DNA of 64,000 nucleotides from Undibacterium paludis (GTDB taxonomy: Bacteria > Pseudomonadota > Gammaproteobacteria > Burkholderiales > Burkholderiaceae_D), in assembly GCF_022568815.1 (NCBI RefSeq), contig NZ_JAKZHX010000006.1, positions 1 through 64,000 of the forward strand. The letters are read 5' to 3'. Each line of letters starts with the position of its first letter. Positions within the stretch are counted from its first letter, which is position 1. Below are positions 18,945 through 27,617 of the stretch, in pieces. The notes below the pieces were generated by a model, which worked only from the letters and a program-made list of their open reading frames with translations, was not told the DNA's origin and did no database searches. Made by a program: the position numbers and the translations under genes.

Positions 18945-21818
18945 TCACTCCTTGACCTTTTTTTCTTCCGGGTACATCACAACCTGGACATAGTTATTGA
19001 AATCAAAATACCGTTTGGCGGCATCCTTGATTTGCCCGGGGGACAAGGCTTTGATGCGTTTCTCTGTACTCAGTATGGATTCCGGGTCGGTCTGGTAGAG
19101 CACAGCCGTCTGCAGGTGATTGAGCCAGTTCTCATTGCTGCGTAATTCTTGCTGGTTATCTTTCAGCCAGCTTTGTTTGACCTTGTTGAGGTCTTCGATT
19201 TGCGGTCCGGACTTTTGCAGTTTTTGTATTTCGCCAAACAGGGCTGCAACGACCTTTTCAGCATTTTCCGGGCTGCAGGGCAGGGTGAGGTCTATGTCGT
19301 AATGTGCGTGCGGAGTTCTGTGGAAGCCGCCACTGGCCCCACCACTGTAGATCAGCCCCTGTTTTTCGCGCAGTACGTCGATGATCTTCAGATTCAAGAT
19401 ATCGAGCATGGCATAGAAGCGGCTGTTCTCTTCCCTTGAGTAAGTCATGAGGCCGCCAAAGCTGATTGATACGATGCTTTTCTGCTCGTCACCAGCATGT
19501 ACCTCTTTTTTGACTATACCACTGACGGGTTCTATATGGAGATCCTCGAACGATGTCTTGACATCAGTGACGGGCAGGCTGGCGAGGTAAGTGGCAACCA
19601 GGGGGCGCAGTTTATCAACATCGACACTGCCTACTATGACAAAGTGCAGGTCTTTGGCGCTGCCATAACGCTGCTGGAAAATTTCCAGACTGCGCTCCAT
19701 GTTTACATGGTCAAAATCTTCGACCTTGGCAGTACGCAAAATGCGTGGGTGATTGCCGTAACGGGCGGTTTTCACGTCCTCCCAGAACACGGATTCTGGC
19801 GTTGACATATTGTTGCGTGCCTGCTGCTTCTGTGCCGCGATAAAGGACTGGAACACGGCTTCGTCCTTGCGCGGACTGGTCATGCGCAAGTACAGTAGCT
19901 GCAGCATGGCTTCAATATCTGCTTTGCTTGACGAACCACTGAACAGCTCGGTGTAGTTGTCTATCGTGGTCCTGACATTGGCATCTTTGCCTGCCAGCAC
20001 ATTTGAGATATCTTGTTGACTGAAATTACCAAGGCCCATGCCCCAGACTATGCTGTTGGAATACCAGGCATTGAATTTGTCATCCTCGTTGTATAGTGAC
20101 ATGCCACCGAACCGACGTGCACTCAAGAGTACCTGATCATTCTTGAAGTCTGTTTTCTTGACTGTAACTTTGACACCGTTCGACAAGGTCCATTCGATGG
20201 TCCCCAGCAACCTGTTTTCTTTTTCAGCAATGATTTTTCCCGGTGTCGGCAGGCTGCTCATCAGACTTGATTTGACAGCAGTTTCTGGCTTGGCTTCAAG
20301 TTGTTGCTGCTCTGCCAGTCTGGCCATTTCCAGCAGTTCTGTATTGCTTGGTATGGTTTCGCCAGACTTGTTCGAGCCTACATAAAACACCAGTCTGGTG
20401 CTATCGTCAGGCGTGGCATCTCTTGCGAATTGATTCATTTCTTCCAGTGTGATACCGCCGCTGAATTCCTTGAAATACAGATATTCATTCTTGATGCCGG
20501 GTATGGGTTCGTCATGCAGGAAGTTGCGTATATATTCTGCGGCAAAAGTGGCGGAGTCCGACTTATTGCGCTCATTGAAGATGCTTTCATATTCACGTGC
20601 TTCTATCTTCCTGGCCCTGTCGAGTTCATCCGCGGTAAAACCAAACTGACGTACCCGGTTTTTTTCTTGTATCAGTGCTGTTATGGCTGCAGCCGTACCA
20701 GCAGGTGAAATAACAGCAGTCGAAATGAAAGATTCATAACCATTGACTACTGGTTGCGAACCGGCTGATGCACCCAAAAAAGGTGGTTTGGGCAAATCAG
20801 TCAATGCGCCAAGGCGACGGCTCAGCATACCCTGGTACATATTGCGTATGATGTCCTGTCGGTAGTCGGCAATGCTGTTATGGGCAGGCTGTTTTTCCAG
20901 CGGGTAGCGTAGCATGAGCATATTGTTGCCAGCTTCCTTGTCGGTAATTACCAGGGATTTCGATGAGGTGCTTTTTGGGATAACGATCTCCGGCCGGGGG
21001 CGTGAGGGCTGCGGGTTTTGCAAACCGGAAAAATAGGTGCGCACCATCTTTTCTGCTTCGGCGGGTTCTACATCACCTATCACCATGACCGCCATCAGGT
21101 CTGGCCGGTACCAGTCCTTGTAAAATCGACGCAAGGCATCATGCTTGAAGTTTTGTATGATGTCTTCCTTGCCTATGGGCATGCGCTCGGCGTATTTGGA
21201 ACCATTGAAGACTTCTGGCATCAACTGTTTGCTGATCCGATCCGATACCCCCTTGCCCAGGCGCGCTTCTTCCAGAATGATGGAGCGCTCCTTGTCAATG
21301 TCGGCTGCCTTCATCTCTACCCCCTGCGCCCAGTCGGCCAGGACCTGGAAACCGGTTTTCAGGTAGGATTTTTTATCGGTTGGTATCGGCAGGACATACA
21401 CGGTTTCATCAAAGCTGGTATAGGCATTGAGGTCGGCGCCAAATTTGACGCCTATCGATTGCAGATACGAGATCAGTTGATGCTTCTTGAAGTGGCGCGA
21501 ACCATTGAAAGCCATATGCTCGGTAAAATGGGCCAGCCCCTGCTGGTCATCATCTTCCAGCACTGAACCAGCCTTGACGACCAGACGCAACTCGACTTTC
21601 TTGCGCGGCGTATCATTCTTCTGGATATAGTAGCGCAGACCATTTGCCAGCGTACCTGTGTTGAGGTCAGGGTTGACCGGGATGGGGTCAGTCAGTTTGA
21701 TGCCTGCCATGGCGGGGCAGGCAGACAGCAGCAAGACGATGCTGCTTATTGCGCAACTTAATAATTTGGTACCTGAGATGCGGCGCGTAAGAGTAAGAAG
21801 AGACGACATGAGTTGCAA
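18945..21818 (-). CDS. M16 family zinc metallopeptidase (PqqL/insulinase-like)
   Basis: 957-residue two-lobed M16 peptidase. The inverted zinc motif HFTEH is at 97-101, with the downstream Glu expected in EEARLGKG near residues 171-178. Two M16 domain pairs fill about 45-490 and 530-957; the second lacks the zinc motif, as usual. The N-terminus has a signal ending in LLLSAC (Cys34). That could be a lipobox, but AMA-G just after it also fits signal peptidase I. Predicted periplasmic or lipid-anchored protease. Start could be residue 1 or Met4. Confidence 0.85.
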   Translation of the reverse strand: MQLMSSLLTLTRRISGTKLLSCAISSIVLLLSACPAMAGIKLTDPIPVNPDLNTGTLANGLRYYIQKNDTPRKKVELRLVVKAGSVLEDDDQQGLAHFTEHMAFNGSRHFKKHQLISYLQSIGVKFGADLNAYTSFDETVYVLPIPTDKKSYLKTGFQVLADWAQGVEMKAADIDKERSIILEEARLGKGVSDRISKQLMPEVFNGSKYAERMPIGKEDIIQNFKHDALRRFYKDWYRPDLMAVMVIGDVEPAEAEKMVRTYFSGLQNPQPSRPRPEIVIPKSTSSKSLVITDKEAGNNMLMLRYPLEKQPAHNSIADYRQDIIRNMYQGMLSRRLGALTDLPKPPFLGASAGSQPVVNGYESFISTAVISPAGTAAAITALIQEKNRVRQFGFTADELDRARKIEAREYESIFNERNKSDSATFAAEYIRNFLHDEPIPGIKNEYLYFKEFSGGITLEEMNQFARDATPDDSTRLVFYVGSNKSGETIPSNTELLEMARLAEQQQLEAKPETAVKSSLMSSLPTPGKIIAEKENRLLGTIEWTLSNGVKVTVKKTDFKNDQVLLSARRFGGMSLYNEDDKFNAWYSNSIVWGMGLGNFSQQDISNVLAGKDANVRTTIDNYTELFSGSSSKADIEAMLQLLYLRMTSPRKDEAVFQSFIAAQKQQARNNMSTPESVFWEDVKTARYGNHPRILRTAKVEDFDHVNMERSLEIFQQRYGSAKDLHFVIVGSVDVDKLRPLVATYLASLPVTDVKTSFEDLHIEPVSGIVKKEVHAGDEQKSIVSISFGGLMTYSREENSRFYAMLDILNLKIIDVLREKQGLIYSGGASGGFHRTPHAHYDIDLTLPCSPENAEKVVAALFGEIQKLQKSGPQIEDLNKVKQSWLKDNQQELRSNENWLNHLQTAVLYQTDPESILSTEKRIKALSPGQIKDAAKRYFDFNNYVQVVMYPEEKKVKE

Positions 21819-22129
21819 TATGGTTAAGTTTGGCTGAGCTATCAGTGTACCTTGTTGGAGGCGACTGCGTTGAACGGCATTGTATCGATTTGATGCAGCC
21901 GATGCATTCCTATCCGTTTTTTTCAGATAGGGGCTGGCGGTTTTAAATGTGGTTTTTCATGCCCTGGTGCCAGTCTTTGTGCCATATAATGTTAGTCGAT
22001 TGATATGCTCAGTTCTGTTTTATTGACCTGATTACCCTTACGCTTTCCTTTGTAGTTTCCTTTTTATGTCACCCTTGAAATTAGCACACCGCTCCATACT
22101 CCCTTTGATTGCAATGCTACAGGTGTTAT
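21819..22129. other. Divergent intergenic region, no gene seen
   Basis: This spacer lies between the divergent M16 peptidase and acyltransferase genes and must hold both promoters. A six-base inverted repeat CCTATC / GATAGG (21909-21931) around a T-run is the only structure noticed. Nothing else is supported. Confidence 0.4.
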
Positions 22130-23263
22130 ATGCGTGAACAAGTCGCCCAGCGCATCAGGGGATTGGATACTTTGCGTGCGCTGGCGATTGTGCTGGTGCT
22201 GATGTCACATTACACGGCGTTTGTCAGCCAGCGACCGAATTTTGGCTGGCTGGGTGATGTCGGCTGGGCCGGCGTTGATCTGTTTTTCGTGCTCAGTGGC
22301 TACCTCATCGGTAACCAGATTTGCGGGGCGATTGCGCGTGGCGAGGTGTTTTCATTCAAGATATTCTTTGCCCGCCGTCTGTTGCGCACGCTGCCAAATT
22401 ACTATGTGGTCCTGGCGGTTTATTTTCTGTTGCCGCAATTGCTCAATGGTTCCAGCGTAGCACCGCTATGGCGGTTTCTGACCTTTACGCAAAACTTTGG
22501 CTTGCAATACGGGCAGACGTTTACACATTCCTGGTCGCTGTGCATAGAAGAGCAGTTCTATCTGATATTGCCTGTGCTGGCCTGGTTGATCGCCGGTCGC
22601 AGACATGCATTGGCTGGCGCCTGGTTATTGCTGCTGGGCGCGATAGCAGCAGGCATGGCCATGCGTGGTTATGCCGCACTGGACATGGGCAGAAACTCTT
22701 TTTCGCAAGAATTGTATTACTCCAGCTTTGCCCGTTTCGATGAGTTGCTGCCTGGTGTGGCCCTGGCCCTGATCAAGAATTTTCACGGACGGTTTTATGC
22801 ACGCCTACTGAACTGGGGGAACACCTTGCTGGTAGCTGGGGCAGGATTGGCAGGACTGATGTTATATCTGCTCAGTAGCGAAGCGGTGGAGCAGCCTTGG
22901 GTGACAACCCTGGGGTTTTCTGTGCTGGCGATGGCTTTTGGCTTGTTGACCTGTTCTGCACTGAGTCCGCGATCGTTGCTGAACAAATTGCCTGTCCCCG
23001 GTGCTGCCAGTCTGGCCCTGTGGTCGTATGCTGTCTACCTGGCGCACAAACCCATCTTCATGTTGCTGGCACCGCCAATGCGCAGCCATCAGATCAGTGC
23101 AGATACGCTACTCAATATTGCCCTGGTCTTTGCTGCTGGTATAGGTGGTGGCTGGCTGTTATACAGGTTGGTGGAAAGTCCCTTCATGCGTTTGCGTGAA
23201 CGCTGGTATCCGGTACGGCGTGCTGAACCGTCGTTTGCCCAGCAGGGGTTGCAAGGGGTTTAA
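22130..23263 (+). CDS. Acyltransferase family 3 membrane protein (OafA/YrhL-like)
   Basis: 377-residue multipass membrane protein. RGLDTLRALAI near the N-terminus and MSHYTAF with the catalytic-type His define the acyltransferase-3 fold. About ten transmembrane helices follow, ending in YRLVESPFMRL. Such proteins transfer acetyl or other acyl groups to cell-surface sugars, peptidoglycan or antibiotics. ATG 22130 behind AGGTG is preferred to an in-frame TTG at 22109. Substrate unknown; it stands alone. Confidence 0.85.
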   Translation: MREQVAQRIRGLDTLRALAIVLVLMSHYTAFVSQRPNFGWLGDVGWAGVDLFFVLSGYLIGNQICGAIARGEVFSFKIFFARRLLRTLPNYYVVLAVYFLLPQLLNGSSVAPLWRFLTFTQNFGLQYGQTFTHSWSLCIEEQFYLILPVLAWLIAGRRHALAGAWLLLLGAIAAGMAMRGYAALDMGRNSFSQELYYSSFARFDELLPGVALALIKNFHGRFYARLLNWGNTLLVAGAGLAGLMLYLLSSEAVEQPWVTTLGFSVLAMAFGLLTCSALSPRSLLNKLPVPGAASLALWSYAVYLAHKPIFMLLAPPMRSHQISADTLLNIALVFAAGIGGGWLLYRLVESPFMRLRERWYPVRRAEPSFAQQGLQGV

Positions 23264-23315
23264 TTTGTGCTGGCTAAATGTACCTGATGGCCAAGATTCA
23301 CAGATCGGTCTTAAC

Positions 23316-24125
23316 TCAGCTGCCACAACCGCCACCGCAACCTCCGCCGCAGCTGCTGCCGCAGCTTGAGCCACCACAATCGCCTGAGCCAGCATCACAG
23401 GAGCTACTACCACCACTGTCACTGAAACCACTGCCACAGCTTGAACCGCCACTGTTGGCGGCAGCCTGAGCTTTGGCTTGCTGCCGCATCGCTTCTTCAT
23501 ATACTTCTGCCGTGATCAGGCCTGCTGCCGCCAATTCAATGATCGAGAAGCTGGCCGGGAAGATCATATGTCCTTTGCCTTTGCCACGTTCATTCATATT
23601 CTGGAAACCGACTTGTTGTCGTGAAATTTTATAGGCAAACCCACCAGGCATCTTCAGCTTGCGATCCAGGGCGAACAGACGGGTGACAGTGACGCTGGCT
23701 GGCATCAGCCTTTCCATGTAACGCGTTTCCACCAGTGTTGCCGCCAGCGCCAGGTCCAGGGGACCATCCATCTTTTCTGCTTCCACATGGGGGATAGTGC
23801 AGCCAAAATGTTTTTGGCAGAAACAGTCGAGATTGATGGAGGACCAGCTGTTCCAGACATGCCAGACAGAGTCTGCTGCTTTGGATGGCAGGGCGCAGGG
23901 TCGTTTGCTGCGCTTGACACATTCGAAGAACTCCATCAGCCCTTCTGCCGCACGGATAAAAAAAACGGCATCACTAGGGATGCCGGGGAATTCTTTTTTT
24001 GCCTTTATCTGCCAGTAAGTCATGACAGCATCCGGGATTTCAGATAATGCCTGCCTGTGGGGGGAATGGAAAATGATGCTTTTCACACGCAACTGACTGA
24101 TTTTGTTTTTAATTTTATTAAACAT
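23316..24125 (-). CDS. Protein with a WHxW...FxxxHFG...H core and Gly/Ser/Cys-rich tail
   Basis: 269-residue protein of unknown function. The central part (about 80-115) has DSVWHVWNSW...CFCQKHFGCTIPH, resembling the His-containing motif of glycine-rich-domain (DUF1399-like) proteins; this resemblance is from memory and tentative. Residues from about 219 to the end are almost only Gly, Ser and Cys, with CGGG repeats. A strong AAGGAAAAAC site precedes ATG 24125. No signal peptide is seen. The Cys-rich tail could bind metal, be cross-linked, or be a modification substrate. Confidence 0.7.
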   Translation of the reverse strand: MFNKIKNKISQLRVKSIIFHSPHRQALSEIPDAVMTYWQIKAKKEFPGIPSDAVFFIRAAEGLMEFFECVKRSKRPCALPSKAADSVWHVWNSWSSINLDCFCQKHFGCTIPHVEAEKMDGPLDLALAATLVETRYMERLMPASVTVTRLFALDRKLKMPGGFAYKISRQQVGFQNMNERGKGKGHMIFPASFSIIELAAAGLITAEVYEEAMRQQAKAQAAANSGGSSCGSGFSDSGGSSSCDAGSGDCGGSSCGSSCGGGCGGGCGS

Positions 24126-24346
24126 ATTCTTGTTTTTCCTTTTTTCTGTTGTTTTGGTGATTCCATCTTAGGCGGGAATTATGACAAATCAATGACAAAA
24201 CAGTTGAGGGAAAATACGTATGTTTTTAATAGCCAGAGCTCGATAATATGGAAAGCTTGAAAAGTTGCATTTGACTGAGGGTATGCTCCTATCTAATGGA
24301 CTGTACCCCGCCATTTGCCGGACCGTGAGATAGTGCGCGCGGATTT

Positions 24347-24862
24347 TCAGGTGCCGGCCCGTCTCAATACTGCCGGGGCAATGATCTTGTGCGCCGGGCC
24401 AACAAAAAACATATAGGCACGACCCAGCGTATTGTGTATGTGCACGACGGTGGTGACAGCAACATATTGCCGGCTGCCTTCCACTTGTTTGCTGACCGAT
24501 ACTTTGACATCAAGATGTTTGTCACTGTCACAGAGTATGACTTCCTGTTCGGATTGATAGATCAGTGAAAATATCCCGGCGCGTTCGCCGATACGATAAT
24601 CCTGCGCAGCCTTGTCTGGTCGTATCGCACTCAGGTGACCAAGGTTCTTCAGGCCGAACAATCCCACGACATGATTGCGTACCCGCATCAAAAAACTGAC
24701 CCAGCCCGGAGTTTTGGCAAAGGTATCAAGATAGAGTTGCATGGCCGGGATGCCATCATGGCAGAAATCCATTTGATAGCAATCATAAAAATAGGCGCCG
24801 GGCAAATCTTCTGCAATTTTGCTATGCGGTGGTACGGCGGTTTCAACTACAAGGGGCTTCAT
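24347..24862 (-). CDS. DUF2867 family protein
   Basis: 171-residue protein matching the DUF2867 pattern: a YFYDCYQ region near residue 24, GLKNLGHL near 70, an ERAGIFSLI segment near 93, and the C-terminal RAYMFFVGPAHKIIAPAVLRR. Function unknown; the family often accompanies small membrane proteins and redox genes. A GGAG site lies nine bases before ATG 24862. It is the last gene of a four-gene operon, 30 bases after the membrane protein. Confidence 0.75.
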   Translation of the reverse strand: MKPLVVETAVPPHSKIAEDLPGAYFYDCYQMDFCHDGIPAMQLYLDTFAKTPGWVSFLMRVRNHVVGLFGLKNLGHLSAIRPDKAAQDYRIGERAGIFSLIYQSEQEVILCDSDKHLDVKVSVSKQVEGSRQYVAVTTVVHIHNTLGRAYMFFVGPAHKIIAPAVLRRAGT

Positions 24863-24892
24863 GGCGGATACTCCGTTTAGGGATTCAGTGAG

Positions 24893-25273
24893 TCATACAG
24901 CAGATGACCGTGTCATCAGAAGGGCCAGGGCAGGAGGAAATGCCAGCCAGAATCCAGACGCAGGCATCAGGATGACACCCAGCAGACTCAAGGCAAAAAT
25001 TCCGGCACCTAAGGCACGAGCACCGTGGAAGTAAGGGCTTTTTTCCAGGGCATGGACAGCAATTCCCAGCAAGGCAAGTAATACACCAAAAAGCAGGAAC
25101 CATACTGCGGCCCCTTTCAGCGCATCCTGGTTGACCGTATCGAACAAGCCTTGGCGCAACAGGATGGTGTAAATACCGCCAAAGAAGACAAAGGCGTAAA
25201 CCGTATGCAGGATAGCAATGCTCAGCAGGCTGTAACCTATCCAGATGCGTCGTTGCTTATTTGTTGTTGCCAT
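24893..25273 (-). CDS. Small four-helix membrane protein (DUF6463-like)
   Basis: 126-residue membrane protein with four hydrophobic helices at about 12-34, 52-73, 84-103 and 105-122. I place it in DUF6463 from overall pattern only. AGGAGA immediately upstream gives a strong ribosome-binding site. Its start lies 17 bases inside the preceding ABC1 kinase gene, indicating coupled translation. Confidence 0.7.
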   Translation of the reverse strand: MATTNKQRRIWIGYSLLSIAILHTVYAFVFFGGIYTILLRQGLFDTVNQDALKGAAVWFLLFGVLLALLGIAVHALEKSPYFHGARALGAGIFALSLLGVILMPASGFWLAFPPALALLMTRSSAV

Positions 25274-26609
25274 TTTTTTCTCCTGTTGTTGTCCATGGAA
25301 TGCTGGTATTGATGACGGCTCCCAAGCTCTTGAGCATATGCATCAGACCCAGGTAAGCGCGGTCAAAATAAGGCATATCGGGGTGGTAGCCTTTCATCGC
25401 TCGTGCGAGAATTTTATTCTGCTGCCTGTCAGTGACAGCGGGGTAGGGCAGTTTGTCAGTGAAATCAAACTGTGCTTTCTCGAAACCCTGGATTTTCCAG
25501 GCTTGCACGGCATGTAAGGCAGGCAATACCTGCGTGTCAAAATCCTCTTGCGAAAGATCGGCTGACAACAGATCGAGCGCAATATAGGACTTGAGCAATG
25601 CAACTCCACGTGCCGGACCATCCGGCATCAGCAGGGCGCGCCAGTGCGCTGCCATGGCAGTGGTAAATTCTGTCGATATCGCTCTGGTACAACCGAAATC
25701 AAGCAGGGCCAGGCGGCCATCAGCCATGAACATGAAATTGCCAGGGTGCGGATCGGCATGCAGGTGACGCAGTTCACAGACGCTGTACCAGAACCAGTCA
25801 AACAACAGTTGCCCAAAGTGATTGCGTTGCGCCTGGTCGGGTTTTGTTGCCAGCCAGGCGTCAAGATGCTGACCATCCACATGCTCCATGGTCAGTACAC
25901 GCTTGGTGGATAATTCGGGTAAGGCTCGCGGGATGACAATGCCCGGCATTTTCTGGTGCCGCTCAAACCAGTTCAGTTGGGCTGCTTCATGTTCATAATC
26001 CAGCTCTTCTGCCAGTTTGCTCTCCAGTTCGGCTGTGGCGCTGTCTATGATGTCCTTGTCAGGCATGCTGTCGCTGCCCAGACCCAGGGTGGTCAGTATG
26101 CCGCGCAGCATGCGAATGTCGCTGCCGATGGCAGAAGCAATGCCAGGGTATTGCACTTTCACAGCTACTGCACGGCCATCAGTGGTGCGGGCGTGGTGTA
26201 CCTGGCCCAGGCTGGCTGCAGCAAAGGCATGGCTGTCAAACTGTCCGTACAAATGTTCGGGCACCTGGGCAAATTCACGCTGGAAGACTTTGTGTATCAG
26301 GGCGCGGTTCAACGGCGTCACCTGGTGGCAGCCCTTGGCCAGTTCGCGTCGTATACCTGCTGGCAGAAAGTCGCTGTCCATACTCAGCATTTGCGAAATT
26401 TTCAGGGCGCTGCCCTTCAACTGATTGAGAGCGCGAAACAGGATGCGGCCGAGCTCAGCCTCATGTTGTTCTTGCGCGGCTTCCCTGTCGTCATCCTTGC
26501 GAGCCCATTGCCTGGCCTTGTGCCCCAACTTGCTTGCGCCGGCCTTTGCCAGGGCCATGCCCGTGATGGTGCTGCGCCCGAGTTTGCTTGAGGGGGGCGC
26601 CTTGTTCAT
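25257..26609 (-). CDS. ABC1/UbiB-family (AarF/COQ8-like) atypical kinase
   Basis: 450-residue ABC1 kinase-like protein. The N-terminal extension carries KISQMLSMDSDFLP, a variant of the family KxGQ motif with Ser for Gly. The Ala-rich loop AAASLGQVHHA near 130 is of COQ8 type. VAVKVQYPG has the ATP lysine, HADPHPGNFMF the catalytic loop and LLDFGC the metal site. Such proteins support ubiquinone biosynthesis or membrane-lipid processes. It overlaps the TetR gene by ATGA and so is probably controlled by that regulator. It is unlikely to be the housekeeping UbiB, given no ubi neighbours. Confidence 0.85.
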   Translation of the reverse strand: MNKAPPSSKLGRSTITGMALAKAGASKLGHKARQWARKDDDREAAQEQHEAELGRILFRALNQLKGSALKISQMLSMDSDFLPAGIRRELAKGCHQVTPLNRALIHKVFQREFAQVPEHLYGQFDSHAFAAASLGQVHHARTTDGRAVAVKVQYPGIASAIGSDIRMLRGILTTLGLGSDSMPDKDIIDSATAELESKLAEELDYEHEAAQLNWFERHQKMPGIVIPRALPELSTKRVLTMEHVDGQHLDAWLATKPDQAQRNHFGQLLFDWFWYSVCELRHLHADPHPGNFMFMADGRLALLDFGCTRAISTEFTTAMAAHWRALLMPDGPARGVALLKSYIALDLLSADLSQEDFDTQVLPALHAVQAWKIQGFEKAQFDFTDKLPYPAVTDRQQNKILARAMKGYHPDMPYFDRAYLGLMHMLKSLGAVINTSIPWTTTGEKNGNNK

Positions 26610-27346
26610 CGCGCATCCCCAGCCTTACCCATGCCTTGCCTGACCAGTTTTAGGATGTCAAGCAGGCCAGAGCCATGCTGCATCATCCGCGACAACTGGT
26701 TGCGCAGCATGAAGCTGACCAGGTCAGTGACTTTGTTGATCATGCCGCTTTGCAGCGCCAGGACGAGTATCGCCAGAGTCATGTCCACCAGCTGCGTGGT
26801 GTTGGAAAATTCATCCGACTCATCTTTGAGCCAGTAAGCGATAACGGCAAACAGGTAGTCACCAAACAGACCGGCAATCAGGTTTTTAAAATCGCAGGGG
26901 GCAATTTGCCGGGCTTCTTCTGCCGCATCAAGCATGCCCAGGATTTCTTGTCGCAAGAGGCTTTGTCCTGGCATGTTGTCTCGCATCATCAGCAGCGGCG
27001 ATTTGCCAAAGATATCGCGTGTAATCTGCACAAATTCGCGGTCGGCCAGTAAAAGCTCGAGCAGGGCATCGACCAACCTCTGCAATTTCTCTTGCAAGCT
27101 GTATTCATCCCAGCCCGGTGTTTCCCGTGTCAGTTCCAGTACGATCTCTATAGCCAGTTCGTAATAGGCGAACAGGATTTTTTCTTTGGTCGCAAAGTAT
27201 TTGTAGATCGTCGCATCGCCAATTTCCGCAGCACGGGCGATCTGCTTCATGGTAGTGGCTTCGTAACCTTGATCTGTCATCAGGTCGACTGCCGCGCGTA
27301 TCAGGTTGCGCCGGGTTTGCTCTTGCTGGGATTTGGAAGTTTTCAT
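26606..27346 (-). CDS. TetR family transcriptional regulator
   Basis: 246-residue regulator. The frame is open to 27691, but the protein family starts at MKTSKSQQEQTRRNLI, which gives ATG 27346. The helix-turn-helix is at about residues 28-47 (TMKQIARAAEIGDATIYKYF). The C-terminal ligand domain is helical. Its stop overlaps the ABC1 kinase start (ATGA at 26606-26609), so it probably autoregulates a TetR / ABC1 kinase / DUF6463 / DUF2867 operon. The AT-rich 270-base leader upstream probably holds the promoter and operator. Confidence 0.85.
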   Translation of the reverse strand: MKTSKSQQEQTRRNLIRAAVDLMTDQGYEATTMKQIARAAEIGDATIYKYFATKEKILFAYYELAIEIVLELTRETPGWDEYSLQEKLQRLVDALLELLLADREFVQITRDIFGKSPLLMMRDNMPGQSLLRQEILGMLDAAEEARQIAPCDFKNLIAGLFGDYLFAVIAYWLKDESDEFSNTTQLVDMTLAILVLALQSGMINKVTDLVSFMLRNQLSRMMQHGSGLLDILKLVRQGMGKAGDAR

Positions 27347-27617
27347 AATCGATACCTGCTTTATTAAAAATGCTGCCTTGGTATGATTAATATATACTTT
27401 GTTTCGTAAAAATACAATATTTAATTGAATTATGTATAGTTTGTATTGTTTGTGGGTATTGCAGTACAGGAAATGACGCTTGCCTAGAAAACCAGGCAGA
27501 ACTGGATATGCGGGCAAAAAGATCTGGATGAAAAATTCAGGCGGGAAGGTGACTTTTGGTGTTTGTGGCCCCACATCGTAGTCGGCGCATTGATGCTTGA
27601 AGCGGAAAGATTGCATA

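Noticed and set aside
23278-23469. Pro/Gln/Leu-rich frame on the plus strand
   Set aside because: It is the antisense of the Gly/Ser/Cys tail of the minus-strand gene; its composition is explained by that repeat.
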